64,000 nucleotides of DNA, taken from the NCBI GenBank assembly GCA_023897205.1, contig JAHWDD010000006.1, positions 1,798,001 to 1,862,000 of the forward strand, in the 5' to 3' direction. Below, piece by piece: positions 21,967-32,970 of the stretch. Both the position numbers and the translations under genes were made by a program. This stretch comes from Exophiala sp. HKRS030. Its lineage: Eukaryota > Ascomycota > Eurotiomycetes > Chaetothyriales > Herpotrichiellaceae. The notes under the pieces were generated by a model that had not been told where the DNA came from, did no database searches, and worked only from the letters and a program-made list of their open reading frames with translations. Position 1 is the stretch's first letter. The number at the start of each line of letters is the position of its first letter.

Positions 21967-22674
21967 ATGACGCTTGGGTCACGAAGATCGATTTTACGAG
22001 ACCTGCCAGGGCCGGGACTCGGACCACTGACACCATTGAAAGCCACGGCCAAAATCAAAAACCGGGTCAAATCGAGCAGTAGAACAAGGGAATTGGTGCA
22101 GGTGGAGGAAGGTCAAGGGCAAGAACAAGAAGAATCGCAGCAGCATCAGAAACATCAACAACAACATCAGGTGCTTGATCAGGCGCAGGAACAGCGCAGC
22201 AGGAGGAGAAGGATCCTTAGTGCTGCGAGTACTCGTGGTAGAGCAGGCATTGTCACTCGTCCCAATACTGAAGAGTCGGCAAGCCCTCCGGCATATTCAT
22301 ATCCAGATCCATCACCGAACGCCCGTGACACCCCGACGCCAGAAGCAGAAACAGAAACAGAAACAGAAGTAGAAACACAGCGAGAGGAAGCCCAACAAGA
22401 GTCTCAAACACCAGCACTATTGTTGTCGGTAGAGCACAGTCCATTCCCCCAAAGATATGCTGACGGCAATAGTACGAGGACAAGAGCAACAACCATCAGC
22501 AGCACCTCATTGCCCGTACACGATTCTGCTCGAGTACGGATACAAAGCTCCGTCTCGGCATCTACCAGTTCCTCGTCTTTGCCCGTATCGAACAATCCCA
22601 TCTCATCAGGCTCACAAGGGCGACAGGCGACGTTGGTGGATCCTGGACTGATAACGGTACGTGCCAGTGTTTAG
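21967..22674 (+). CDS. Doubtful gene: low-complexity Q/E/S-rich protein
   Basis: An open frame of 235 codons from the ATG at 21967 (open further upstream to at least 21913). The product is basic near the N-terminus, then rich in Gln, Glu and His, then Thr/Glu dipeptides, then Ser. I recognise no domain. Its last codons overlap a strong splice donor (GTACGT at about 22656), so if real it may continue in a later exon. It could instead be part of the long leader of creD or non-coding sequence with biased composition. Confidence 0.3.
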   Translation: MTLGSRRSILRDLPGPGLGPLTPLKATAKIKNRVKSSSRTRELVQVEEGQGQEQEESQQHQKHQQQHQVLDQAQEQRSRRRRILSAASTRGRAGIVTRPNTEESASPPAYSYPDPSPNARDTPTPEAETETETEVETQREEAQQESQTPALLLSVEHSPFPQRYADGNSTRTRATTISSTSLPVHDSARVRIQSSVSASTSSSSLPVSNNPISSGSQGRQATLVDPGLITVRASV

Positions 22675-23252
22675 GGAGGATCCATACAGAGGCTGCAGCC
22701 CCCTATGGTCCCTACTGATTAGGGTCCTGGTGGCTCCTGGTGGCTTCCGGTGTGGCCCCGTCTGATCTCATTCGCAACTTTTCTTACCCGCCCCAAAAAA
22801 TCTTAGGCACCCACTAGGCTCTAAGCTCAGGCTTATCCTTGTCTCTGCCAACTGCCACTTGCCTCCTGCGTATCTCTGTGCTCATTGCTCATTGCTCTTA
22901 TCCGTATCTTTTTCTCATGGTCGCAATCACGACGACTTACGGAGTACTACTGCATCCATCAACCCACATGGCAGTGGAAAATTCCTCATTGCATCTTGTT
23001 ATTCTGTCATATGCTTTTCACCTTCATTTGACCTCCGTCGACATTCTCTTCTGACATTATATTTTGTTTACTTAGAACAATCACCAAACCAGGCCCTTCC
23101 GCGCTCGTCACCGCAGGCATTCACCTGAATGCTCTCCCGCCCACCATGAGCCTTTCCTGTCTTACCCATTGAGCAATCATACCACCCGATCTTCCTCCAA
23201 TAAGCACGCCGATCGACACCTGGTCAATAACCCAGTGTCCCGGTCGCCAGCC
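22675..23252. other. Region upstream of creD
   Basis: About 580 bp with the probable creD promoter and leader. It holds one TACGGAGTA motif (22938-22946) and two short overlapping upstream reading frames, listed separately. Confidence 0.5.
23129..23172 (+). promoter_or_regulatory. Two overlapping short upstream ORFs in the creD leader
   Basis: The first ATG at 23129 opens a 6-codon frame ending TGA at 23147-23149. The second ATG at 23146 overlaps that stop and opens an 8-codon frame ending TGA at 23170-23172. The main ATG is 81 nt further on. If this is transcribed leader, the frames could lower or tune creD translation. The transcription start is not known from sequence. Confidence 0.45.
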
Positions 23253-25307
23253 ATGGCTCTTAAGTTTCTCAGTTCACATGCGTCCCATTCCGGAACGAGC
23301 AGCAGTGTGAAATACTTCGATATCCGCCTCGACAATGACTACATTGTTTTCCGAGGGAGCGAGGATGAGGCCGCCAGCGCCCAGTTGTCTGGCACGGTTG
23401 TTCTGTGTCTTACCGAGCCCATGAACATTTCGCATGTTGACCTGACTCTGAGTGGCATCCTGCACATGTCGTAAGTCACCTCCCCGGATCGTGCTCGGCC
23501 CAATCGACCACCCTCCTAGGCACTTGCCAACTAATGATTTGCTGATTAGATGGCAAACTAGTAGTACCTCCTCCATGTCCGGTCGACGTACTGCCTACCG
23601 CGAGAAAACTTTCTACGAGAAAAATTGGTCCTTCCGAGATCCAGGCAAAGGCAAAACCGAGATCCTACCTTCGGACAATTACGAGTGGCCCTTCTCTTGC
23701 ATTCTCGAGGGCGCCCTACCCGAGAGCGTCGAAGGAATGAAAGATGCTTGGATCATATACCGGCTCAAGGCCGAGATCAAAAGAAAGAGAGGCAGGGATA
23801 TTGTCGTCCGGAAACCTCTCAGGATTGTCAGGACTCTCGATGCCAATGCCCTGGAGCTGGCTCATGCTATGGTATGTTCCGTCCTCACATCCGGCCCCGT
23901 TTCTCGGACCCTGACTTACCGATTTGTGTGTCCTTGTAGAGCGTGGAGAATATCTGGCCAAACAAAATCGAATACTCGATCAGCATACCCAACAAGGCGG
24001 TGGCTTTCGGCTCTTTTGTCCAGGTCGACTTCAAACTGATTTCTCTTCTCAAAGGTTTAGTGATAGGGAATATCTCGACGCAAGTGAGGGAGGAGCATGA
24101 ATTCGTGGTGGATCCCGAATGGGGGGTATCATCCCTCAACAACGGTGTCACCAAAGTCGACCGGACAATTGTCTCGGATATCTATAAGGTTAATCCTGAA
24201 AAGGACGAACAGGTCATCGACGAAGTGGCAGAAGGATATCAGTTCTCTCGCTATCTAGAACTCCCAAAAACCCTCAACCAGTGCTTACAAGACTGCAACG
24301 TCAAAGGCATCAAAGTTCGACACAAGGTCAAATTTAATGTGCAGTTGCACAACCCCGACGGCCACATTTCTGAACTCCGAGCAAACCTGCCCGTCTCCTT
24401 TTATATTTCACCTAGTCTACCGATAAACGAAAACAACGATCTCGTCGACCAGTCACCTCAGGCTGGGCGAGCAGCCATCGCGAACGATCTGGCCCATTCG
24501 GCGCCTCCTGTATATGGACAACACACCCTAGACGCATTATACTCGGATGTTGACGGCTATCGTACTCCAGGCATGGCGCTGTCAAGTCCGGGCACACCTT
24601 ATTTGCATAGTCGACATGCTTCATCAGAGAACCTTGCTAGTTTGGCCGGCGTCGCAAATGGCAATTTTGTCTCGCCGATAGCACTTGAGAATAGGCTTCA
24701 AGATCTGCGCTTCGCAGATGCAGGGCGCACAAATGACGACGATAATGAAGCTCCAGGAGGGGCTGGACGTTCGAGAGGAGATTCAAATGCTCCTCAATCC
24801 ATCGACGATTACTTTTTAAGTCATTCCTCGACGCCAGGCGCCCCGCCTCGTGTGAGTCCTCACGAGCCATCATCTCACAACGGACTCTACTCTGTCGATC
24901 CAAGTCAACCAGGAAGCAATCTGATGTCACGGAGAACATCTGAAGAAGATGAGGGACAACAACCTTCCGGCTCCCGCACACCATTCCCCCAATACGACCA
25001 CATGGAAAACCTGGCCAGGGTGCCCTCGTATGCGACGGCCGTCAAGGCCCCAGCTCCACGAACACCCTACGAGGGTTCGCCGTGTCTTCCGACTTATGGC
25101 GCTGCAGTACGCGAGCCTAGTCCGCCGGCACTTGCAGAGCCTCCAACAGCACATATTCGAGCGTCTCCGAGGATCCCCGGGAGTCTGGCATCAAGCCCGC
25201 CGGATTTATCTTCCAATGGACCACGGCCACTCGCTCCACACCGGAATGTGAGTTCCCTCCAAGATGAAGAGAGGAGGTTGAGACTTCTTCAGATGCGAGG
25301 ACGATGA
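23253..25307 (+). CDS. creD: Alpha-arrestin, CreD/Rod1-type ubiquitin ligase adaptor
   Basis: Exons are 23253-23470, 23550-23871 and 23940-25307, giving 635 residues. Residues about 20-190 form the arrestin N domain (FRGSEDEAASAQLSGTVVL, NYEWPFSCILEGALPESVEG) and about 190-340 the arrestin C domain (KIEYSISIPNK to LPVSFYISP). The tail is disordered, Pro/Ser-rich, and carries a PPVY motif directly after the C domain plus an LPTY motif near the end, both candidate binding sites for the WW domains of a HulA/Rsp5 ubiquitin ligase. In A. nidulans CreD works with HulA and opposes CreB-CreC in carbon catabolite control, mainly through permease ubiquitination. The gene follows creC in the same orientation after 3.2 kb. 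A different Rod1/Rog3-like paralog is possible. Confidence 0.82.
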
Positions 25308-25834
25308 AAGCTCCAAGTTATTTTTTTGGGATTGATGAGCATTTTTTCGGCGTTGAAATTGGCACGAGACACGATACACGATACAATATCTGATTGCGTG
25401 ACATTTTGCGAAAGAGGGCGATGGAAAAATGATTGCATTGCATCGAGTGTGTATGATGGGACGATAAACAATTCAGGTTCGAGGGTCGCAATACCCCATG
25501 GTCCATTGAGACAGACGAAGCATTTGGATGGCGTTCAATCCGATATGGGGGATATCTTAGAAGTTGAATACCTGGGATAAGCGCAAAGTTATGAAGATGT
25601 GATTGGTTTTTCCAGACAAGAATTGGGCAATGAAGGTTTTTCATTTCCTTCTGAACTTTTTGAGTGAGGAGACAGAATGTTTATTTCTACGCGGATCGGT
25701 AGGGACTCTGGAGTTAAGGAGTAAGTGTCGGGTTGTGTCACAGCATGATTGACTGGTCAACGTTGAGTTGGTTTGAATGTGTGCACAGTACATGACCGAA
25801 TTTTCCCAGTGGTAGATGTACGAAATCAGTAAAC

Positions 25835-25870
25835 TTCTCTCTCTCTCTCCCTCTCTCTCCCTCTCTCTTC
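25835..25870. repeat. CT-rich microsatellite
   Basis: Imperfect (CT)n tract broken by occasional extra C. Confidence 0.8.
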
Positions 25871-25974
25871 CTCCTTGTGCCCAATTGTTGATCGTCATGA
25901 TTTTCAATGAGAGATAACTTTTACAAGGTCTCACGAAATCCCATCCATTGTTCCTGGCTACTAATTGTCGTACA

Positions 25975-25994
25975 TCTCTCTCTCTCTCTCTCCC
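25975..25994. repeat. CT microsatellite
   Basis: Nearly pure (CT)n tract of about 20 nt. Confidence 0.8.
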
Positions 25995-26223
25995 CATATA
26001 TGGTCATGTGTGGTAGATAGGTATGATGTTGGTGATGGGGAACCTCTTTGGTGATATCCAATATTCCCCTCTCTGTTTGATTTGACTATGGTATAGGCTG
26101 TGGTGGTCATGGTCGTCGTTGTAAGTCGTCTCCGGGCAATGTCTGTTCGGTGTCAAGGTTGATACTCCGATCACGTCAATCATTTAATCGTCCACCCAAC
26201 TCGACGACTTTTCAATGACCGAA

Positions 26224-26239
26224 ACGTACGTACGTACGT
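26224..26239. repeat. (ACGT)4 repeat
   Basis: Four perfect ACGT units; the tract is its own reverse complement. Confidence 0.85.
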
Positions 26240-26330
26240 ATGTCGGGTAACGAACGAATCGATAGGACGTTACGATTGTATTAACCGAACGGGGGTTCAC
26301 ATTTGTCTTTTGGGTAGGTTGGTCATCCCT

Positions 26331-26349
26331 TGTGTGTGTGTGTGTGTGT
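26331..26349. repeat. TG microsatellite
   Basis: (TG)9 tract plus one base. Confidence 0.85.
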
Positions 26350-26423
26350 CGAACCCGGTACAGGTCCAGGTGAGATCTTGGTAGTGCTCGTGAGGACCGT
26401 GTTGAACACAAAAGGCTGTTTCC

Positions 26424-28854
26424 TCACCAATACCTGGACCTTTCGGCCAAGAGGGTCCGAAAATCCTGACCCATGGCGTCGATTATGACCTTGTACTGTC
26501 TCTGCCGTTGGAGCGCCTCTTCCGAGGTCGCAGAGGACCTGTCCTTGTCGACGTTGATCTTGGCCCCCCTGGCCACTCGGGTCCCGAAATTGACCAATCG
26601 AGACCCGTCGACGTCCGTCGCACTCGCCTGGACGACTTCGGGACTGCTCGCGGCTTTTGGAGGGCCGGACTGAGTGAGGGGAGTGATGGGCGTGGCGTCC
26701 AGGAGAGCCTGCCAGCGGGCGAGGAACGAACCGGGACCGGGCGAAGACGACGACGACGACACCTCCGGCGCCGAGGGGGATTTCTTGGTGGTCTCGGAAG
26801 GTGACTCGGGAGGAGGGACACTCCGCGGACGTTCGAGCGGGGGACTACTCGACCGGGAAGGAGGCGTGCTCGAGGCGTGCTGAACGTCGTTGTCGTTGTT
26901 GTTGTAGTTGTTGCCGGCAAAGATTTTTGCCATCGCCGGTGAGCGGGAAGGTTGGGACCGAATCACGTTTTGTAGACGGGCGGTTGATTGTGCGTGCATC
27001 CTTTCGAGATGGACGGAATGCGAGTCCAGGATGGGGACGATGCGGTCCTGTGTCGGCTTGTCGAGAGATCCAAACAGGCGGTGGAGGTCGGGGGTCAGAC
27101 CACCCGGTCCTTTGGCCGTGAACCCGGGGTGGGCGGGGTGGAAATCCGGCGAGGCGTCGCGTCGGAACCGCGAGGCCGCCTGTTTGGCCCAGTCGAGGTA
27201 CCAACTCGTCAGTTCCCTGTCGTTCTTGCAGCACTGGTGCATGAAGACGTGGGTGGACCGCTGGTGTTTGCGCAACAACCGGACAAAGTCGCCCACGGTC
27301 GGGACGGCGGCGGCGGCGGAGTGGTGGTGTCCGGACTTGCCGTCGGTGTGGATGCGGGCGAGCTTGATCAGGTCCCTCAGAAAGTACTCAAAGTCGTTGA
27401 CGGTACCCGAAAGGTCGACGGCCTTGTGCATCCGCCGGATGACGGGCTCGTAGGCGTCGACCACCTCTCGGACCGAGGTGGTCAGGTGGTCCGGGTTGTT
27501 GGACTTGCAGAGGACCTGGATCAGTTGTTTCCGGTCGCGCACCGACAGGTGGATGGACAGGTACTCCAGGGCCTGGGAGTGGTGGTACTCGGTGAGGTCG
27601 GTGGACGAACATTTGCTGTCCCGGAGGATGGCGGTGACGATGGAGACGGATTGGGTTTGGCTCTGTTTGCGTATCCGATCTTGCTCGTGTTGGGGTTTCG
27701 TGGTGTAGGCTTTGAGGGTGTGCAACTGTTCTTTCCCGAGTTTCGCTCGTTCCCTTTCGAGTTTGGCCGCCCGGGACTCGAGGTCCCTAATGTCCCAGTT
27801 AAGGACGGTAGAGATGATCCTATCAATCTAATCAGTCTCGGAGGGGTCAATCAAGGCACAAGGGGACAAGGTGTCGGTCTCGCACGTTTGCATGAGATTC
27901 ATCCCTTCGTCAGAGTTGGAAGTCAGACCGATCCAGTTGGTGACACTGGCCACACTCATCTTGGCCAATCCGACTCTGACCATGGCGTTGATCATGGTCG
28001 CTACGTTCCCGATCTTCAATGTCTGCTTGATGACGAGGTAGGGCACCAGTTTGTTGGCGTTGTCGATCAACTTGAGTAGGTACTGACCCTTGGGTGACAG
28101 GATCAGAGTGTAATGCATGAATGAAGCGAGACTGGACTCAACAACAAATGTCAGCGAAAGAAAGAAGAGGCCCCGTTTTATATTTTGCGCGGAGAGAAAA
28201 GTGTGTGCGTGGAAAAGTCAACCGTTGAAGACGGCTGACAACGAGAAAAAGTACCTAGGTAGGGGGATTTACTTACTTGACAAGCACAAACTCGTGCACG
28301 GCTTTTGTCAGTGGTGGATGATCCTCGAGTCGATCTGTCTGTGCCGTCTTGGAGACCATTTCGTCTAGGACATTGCCGTAGACTGCGTCGTTCATGAAAT
28401 CGCGGAAAGCCCGCGAAAGATCTTCGGCCTTGCTGGTATCATAGTTGTCGTCTCGGTCGGTTCTCTCGGGTAATCCACCAAAGGTGCCTCGTACGGGATA
28501 CTCGATGAGGGCAGAGATGGCCGTGGCTACAGTCTTTCGACTGCCAATGACGCCCTTGTCGTAACTCTCACTGAGATTCGCCTTCTCGATGTTCTCGATG
28601 ATTGTGTGGCATTGAACCTTCCACCATTTCTCTGGTAGATTGTTTAGCCCTGGTAGGTTCAACAGGTATTTGGACACCAAGGCCTGCAGAGCGGGTGAAG
28701 TAGACGGCTTCTCCGTGTCATGGTTGAACGGGGGACCATATTGAGCGAGACTCCCCGGATTTCTGAATTCCCTGATTTCGGCATAAGTGTTGTAGTGTGT
28801 CAGAATGTCGAAGAGGGCCGCACTCTGGGCTGTCGACAAGTCGTCTTCACTCAT
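26424..28854 (-). CDS. PX-associated (PXB/DUF3818) protein without a visible PX domain
   Basis: Exons on the minus strand are 28854-28277, 28131-27886 and 27819-26424, giving 739 residues. The N-terminal 130 residues match the PX-associated region of fungal proteins related to yeast YPR097W/Lec1 (ALFDILTHYNTYAEIREFRNPG, then NLSESYDKGVIGSRKTVATA). Residues about 195-275 match the second conserved block (HYTLILSPKGQYLLKLIDN to NWIGLTSNSDEGMNL). The remainder is helical, then a disordered Ser/Pro tail ends in a short helix. I do not see the phosphoinositide-binding PX domain that usually sits in these proteins. Relatives are linked to lipid transport and endosomal membranes. The exon borders are all GT-AG and the frame closes. 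Confidence 0.75.
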
Positions 28855-29168
28855 TTCTGCATGCGAAGGGAAGGGAGAAGAGGTTGTGCTCGATTTGAAG
28901 GGAATTCAGCAGGATCTCAATGATGGAGATCGATGCTTGTAATGACGTTTGTTTGTTACAAGTAAAATAGCCGAAAAGTCATCAGCCTCGTGGTGTCACC
29001 AATCACCGATCAGGCTGAGTCTCGCTTATCTAATCAGCATCTACTGTAGGATGGATACGGAGATTCGGTTTCAGTCTTGTGTATCTTGACTATTTATTCA
29101 AAAATCTCTAATGCACATGCACATACGTTCCCCATGCGGCGGCTCTCTCAGCTTCGTCTTGCAATCAA
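28855..29168. other. Intergenic region
   Basis: About 310 bp between the PX-associated gene's start codon and the carbonic anhydrase stop, same strand. I see nothing beyond expected promoter and 3' UTR sequence. The palindrome ACCTAGGT found at 28253-28260 lies in an intron of the preceding gene, not here. Confidence 0.5.
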
Positions 29169-30070
29169 TCACTGGTTGACACCCTGTAACCAAATCGGTT
29201 GCTCAATGCGAGTCGAGTAGGCCGACATGCCCAGGATGCTCTGCATCTGCGTGTTGCTGACGTTCAGTATTTGCTCGGCCATGAAGAAGCGGATGCCCTC
29301 CTTGCACGGAGGAACGGTCAAGCCACCCATGTAGGTCCAGAAGTTTTCAAAGTGACCAACCTCACTCATGGCCTGGTCGAAGTCTTGTCTGACGTTGGTC
29401 AATTGTCTGGTCTCGTTGAAGCCGATGAACCCTGGCCATTGGGCGACAAACTTGGAGTCGGTATTCCCGGAAGGATTGATGCGCATGGCCAGGACACCGA
29501 CATAGTTGCCCTCCGCGTCCGCGTGCACGAAATGGATCTCGGCCCTGCCTCGTCTCCCGTCGACCGGATGCTCGCCCGGAGCGTGAGTGTGCCACCCGAC
29601 CATGTAGCCAGTGACCCCGTCGAAAGTGATGTTGGGAAGACTGCTCACCGACTGTTTGTCATAGTGGGGTGTAAAGGCCGGGCCGTATCCCCAGTTGAAG
29701 TAATTCCCAGACACGTTTTGAGCATAGTTGCCAAAGGTTAGCTTGTGGACCTGGGAGAAACCCTGAGCAGTGCTCAGACCGATGGGAGCTTGCTGAGTGC
29801 CATTCTGGCAAAGAGAGTATTCTGTTCAAACCCCGACAATCAGTACACTAGACTCGCTCTTTGTCTAGAGACGTTTGTGGACTTACTGGGATTGATGTAT
29901 CCCCAATCTGATGAAACTTCATACGTCCAGTCGTTATGATCTCTACCAGGGTCGATCTCTTGGATTGGAAGGTCTCGTCGCGCATGAGGATGCAGAAGGT
30001 GATTGGAATGGTCTGCACAACCCAGCACTGTTGTGGTCAGGACACAAGCGAGGAAGATGTTGGACAACAT
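29169..30070 (-). CDS. Secreted alpha-class carbonic anhydrase
   Basis: Exons on the minus strand are 30070-29887 and 29821-29169, giving 278 residues. The first 17 or so residues (LSNIFLACVLTTTVLG) form a signal peptide. Then comes the family segment WGYINPKYSLCQNGTQQAPI, and the zinc site HTH plus the downstream histidine in GWHTHAPGEHPVDG and AEIHFVH. The C-terminal part has YMGGLTVPPCKEGIRFF, with the second cysteine of the usual disulfide. Potential N-glycosylation sites include NVSG and NITF. It would interconvert CO2 and bicarbonate outside the cell or in the wall. Alpha-type enzymes are less common in fungi than beta-type and often occur in a few secreted copies. Confidence 0.92.
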
Positions 30071-30878
30071 TTTGGAAATATAGTAGGCTCGTGCACAACG
30101 GGACAACGAGGCAGCTAGTTCCAGTGAGAAACTCGAAGATAGAGATTGACCTTGCAAAGATCATGGCCACTGCCAGGCTTTTGTATTCCATGGTTCCTGC
30201 GATTCAACACAACATTGGATCAATAAGCCTCGATTTGCTTTCCTGGTATTGAATATACGGTTTGGGGTTCGTGCAAGACGTCGGATTGCTTGCTGGTCAG
30301 GGCGTCATTAGCTCCCACTCTGCAACATGGGAATTTTCAGATTTCTACGGGGAGCTGGTGGTCCATGCGGGCAAAGAAGAGTTCTGGAACAATGTTCTCG
30401 CCTAACTCGATCAATAGCAAGATAAACTATCTAAAATTAAATAGCACGGCTAAAAGCGATTGAGTCGAGAGTCTGACAGGGCCTATCGAATTTCATTAAC
30501 GTATAGGGATAGAAATGAAATCTACAAACATATCTCTGTCCCTAAGCGGCAATTGGTTGCAGATGAATCAAAACCCCGAGAACGTGTCAAAGCTCAACCG
30601 ATCTAGGAAATCCTTTAAAGGTCCAGACCACATTCCGGCTTCTCCATGAAAAGATGATGACAATGATTAAGCTTTCATCTCATCTCAAGTGAGAAGAGGT
30701 TCGTCATGACTCGTCTTCCAGTGTTGTCACAGAGCATTGTGAAATTCAAGAACGGGGTTTTGTATAACTGAACCACGCATGGCAGATTCCTAGAGTAGCG
30801 AGACTTAAAGAGTTGTATCTTCTGCGTAATGATCTCTAAACCGGGATGGGATATGACGAATCAATCCAAAATTCTGAC
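30071..30878. other. Intergenic region
   Basis: About 800 bp between the carbonic anhydrase start and the SUA5 stop, same strand. AT-richer than neighbours between 30400 and 30860. No gene seen. Confidence 0.5.
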
Positions 30879-32417
30879 TCAATCGACTCTTTCTGCCGCA
30901 GCCTTTTCCATGCGATCGATGACCGCGTCCTCAATATCTCGGGTCTTTGGATTTGGTCTATTATCCTGCTCTGACACACCTTGACCTTCATCTGCGCGCC
31001 GAACAGTCTCGGCCAAGATGAAAGAACACCCAAGCTCGTCGAACAACCTTAGCACTCCAAACAGCGAGTGTCCTAGGTCTGTAATGTCCGGCCCAATATG
31101 AACGTTGTACAGCGTTACATCCCCGTCTGTTCGTTTCGTGTACTTTGCGACCGATGTGCTGTTCTCAAACACTGAACCAGAGAGCGCTGGTGGTGTTGGG
31201 TTGCCTTCTTGAACTGGGGATGCGGATAATCCAGCAAAGGCGGGCCAGTGACATGAAATAATGCCTACGTTGACGTTACCACCACGATTGTCATTCCCGT
31301 GTGGCGTAGGTGCAGATTCGAGAATCTCAAGCATTTTCGACTCGACCCCGCCCTCGGCGACAGTATTCTCAGAGAACAGAATCAAGCGTCCGTTTGGAGC
31401 GTAGTGCCGATACTTCATCCCCGGAGCGCGAGGTGCACCGGTCACGTCTTCAACGTAACTTATGGCCTCGGAGCCCGACCCTGACGCTGGTGTAGCTAAA
31501 CCGGATGATGCCGAGCGACCTTCGTGCCTCCTGTATCCAATGGCGGTGTGTGCGAAGCTATTTCCATCCTCACGACCATGCGCAATCAGGTCAGAGAGCG
31601 ACACTCCTCCCGGTCTCAGTATCAGAGGCGGATCATGCAGGCCGTCGACAACGGTACTTTCGACACCGACGTCGCACGGGCCGCCGTCGAGGATGAAATT
31701 GATCTTGCCGCGTAGATCGTCTAGCACGTGTCGCGCAGTCGTTGGGGAGGGTTTTCCGGAGGAGTTTGCCGACGGTCCTGCGATAGGTCTGTCCGTCGCA
31801 GCGATAAAGAAGCGGGCGAACTTGGACGACGGAATTCGGAACCCAATCGTGCTCTGAGCGGGATGGACGTTTCGGGCAAAGACACCGTTTCTAGGCACAG
31901 GAAGCAAGATAGTCAATGGGCCTGGCCAGAATTTCTTGACGAGAGATTTGTAGATCTCTGGAAGCTGTTCGCCGGTAAGACGTTCGAGGTGAGGGACGCT
32001 CGAAACGTGCACGATCAGGGGATTGTCGCTCGGTCGACCTTTGGCGGCGAAAATACCAGATATGGCGGGCTCATTCGTCGCATCGGCACCTAGCCCGTAG
32101 ACGGTTTCGGTTGGAAATGCCACAGGCGGTGATATGCCGTGTTTGATGGATTGAATGGCGTCACGGAGCATACGGCTATTGGGCACCGACGTGTCATGCG
32201 TATAGCGATGGTAGACGTCTCGGTATTCGTCGTCCGTGGAGTTCTCGGGAATGGGGACGTCCAGAAGAGAAACGATGCGCGTGGTGCAGTTTGTATAGGG
32301 CAGAGTGGATAGGTGTACCCTATTCGATATAATGGTGTCCATGGTGGAAGGAGACATGGTAGTTGAAGATGGAATGCGGCTAGAGTGGAGAGTTGAAGTG
32401 ACAAGTCGTCTGAACAT
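30879..32417 (-). CDS. SUA5: Threonylcarbamoyl-AMP synthase Sua5
   Basis: Single exon of 512 residues from the first ATG; other in-frame ATGs lie at residues 21 and 26. The YrdC domain spans about residues 80-290 (FPTETVYGLGADA, AAKGRPSDNPLIVH, FWPGPLTILLP, GPSANSSGKPSPT, VESTVVDG). A linker contains the conserved APGMKYRHYAP, and the C-terminal Sua5 domain runs to the end (VGIISCHWPAFAG, HSLFGVLRLFDELG). The enzyme makes L-threonylcarbamoyl-AMP for the t6A37 modification of ANN-decoding tRNAs. The Arg/Ser-rich N-terminus before residue 26 could be a mitochondrial presequence, which would allow two forms by alternative starts. The C-terminal domain has a variable Ser/Gly loop. Confidence 0.95.
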   Translation of the reverse strand: MFRRLVTSTLHSSRIPSSTTMSPSTMDTIISNRVHLSTLPYTNCTTRIVSLLDVPIPENSTDDEYRDVYHRYTHDTSVPNSRMLRDAIQSIKHGISPPVAFPTETVYGLGADATNEPAISGIFAAKGRPSDNPLIVHVSSVPHLERLTGEQLPEIYKSLVKKFWPGPLTILLPVPRNGVFARNVHPAQSTIGFRIPSSKFARFFIAATDRPIAGPSANSSGKPSPTTARHVLDDLRGKINFILDGGPCDVGVESTVVDGLHDPPLILRPGGVSLSDLIAHGREDGNSFAHTAIGYRRHEGRSASSGLATPASGSGSEAISYVEDVTGAPRAPGMKYRHYAPNGRLILFSENTVAEGGVESKMLEILESAPTPHGNDNRGGNVNVGIISCHWPAFAGLSASPVQEGNPTPPALSGSVFENSTSVAKYTKRTDGDVTLYNVHIGPDITDLGHSLFGVLRLFDELGCSFILAETVRRADEGQGVSEQDNRPNPKTRDIEDAVIDRMEKAAAERVD

Positions 32418-32970
32418 AGAAGAGCCCTAGATCGAAATATTCAACCAGGCTGCTTTCGAATTAATGACCAAATTTTCCTCTGACAGGCAGTTCTGCTGTG
32501 TGGATGCCTAGAGAGCGAAGGAGAGATGATCAAGGAGTCGACCATGATGGAATCTTGAGCCAAGCTGAGGACAGTTTCTTAACTGTATATCATCTTAGCA
32601 TGTTGGTAGAATATGCACATTCTGAGGCGAACTAATATGCACCCTGATTGGAAGTCGATTCGACGAGTCGAAAGTCAAGGCAACATGTTTTCGAGTGAGA
32701 TGTAGTGAACAAGTCTTTCTGGAGTCGCCGTTTTGGAGGAAATTTTATGCTGATCACGTGGTGCAGCCTCGCGGAATATTGCAAGGCTGTACGGGAACGA
32801 GTAGAAGAGTAGATGTGGCTTTGAGCGTCAAATCTATAGTCAACGAAGATACAATTAGGATAATGCTCGGGCATAATGTCAGAGATGGGGGCTCATCTCT
32901 TCCATGTTCAAGAGTCCATCCACCTGTCCAATATCGTCTAGTTCATCTATTTTCTGGGGTTGTATGTCTC
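32418..32970. other. Intergenic region
   Basis: About 550 bp with the SUA5 promoter and the RQC2 3' end. No gene seen. Confidence 0.5.

Larger units (their letters stand above)
25308..26423. other. Convergent intergenic region rich in simple repeats
   Basis: About 1.1 kb between the creD stop and the stop of the opposite PX-associated gene. It holds four microsatellites (listed separately) and no gene that I can support. Confidence 0.6.

Noticed and set aside
25835..26349. Repeat cluster considered as a possible centromere or telomere-like element
   Set aside because: The tracts are short independent microsatellites in a normal intergenic region.
26988..28079. 363-codon plus-strand frame opposite the PX-associated gene
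   Set aside because: Low-complexity antisense of a GC-rich coding exon; it crosses that gene's intron without regard to splice sites.
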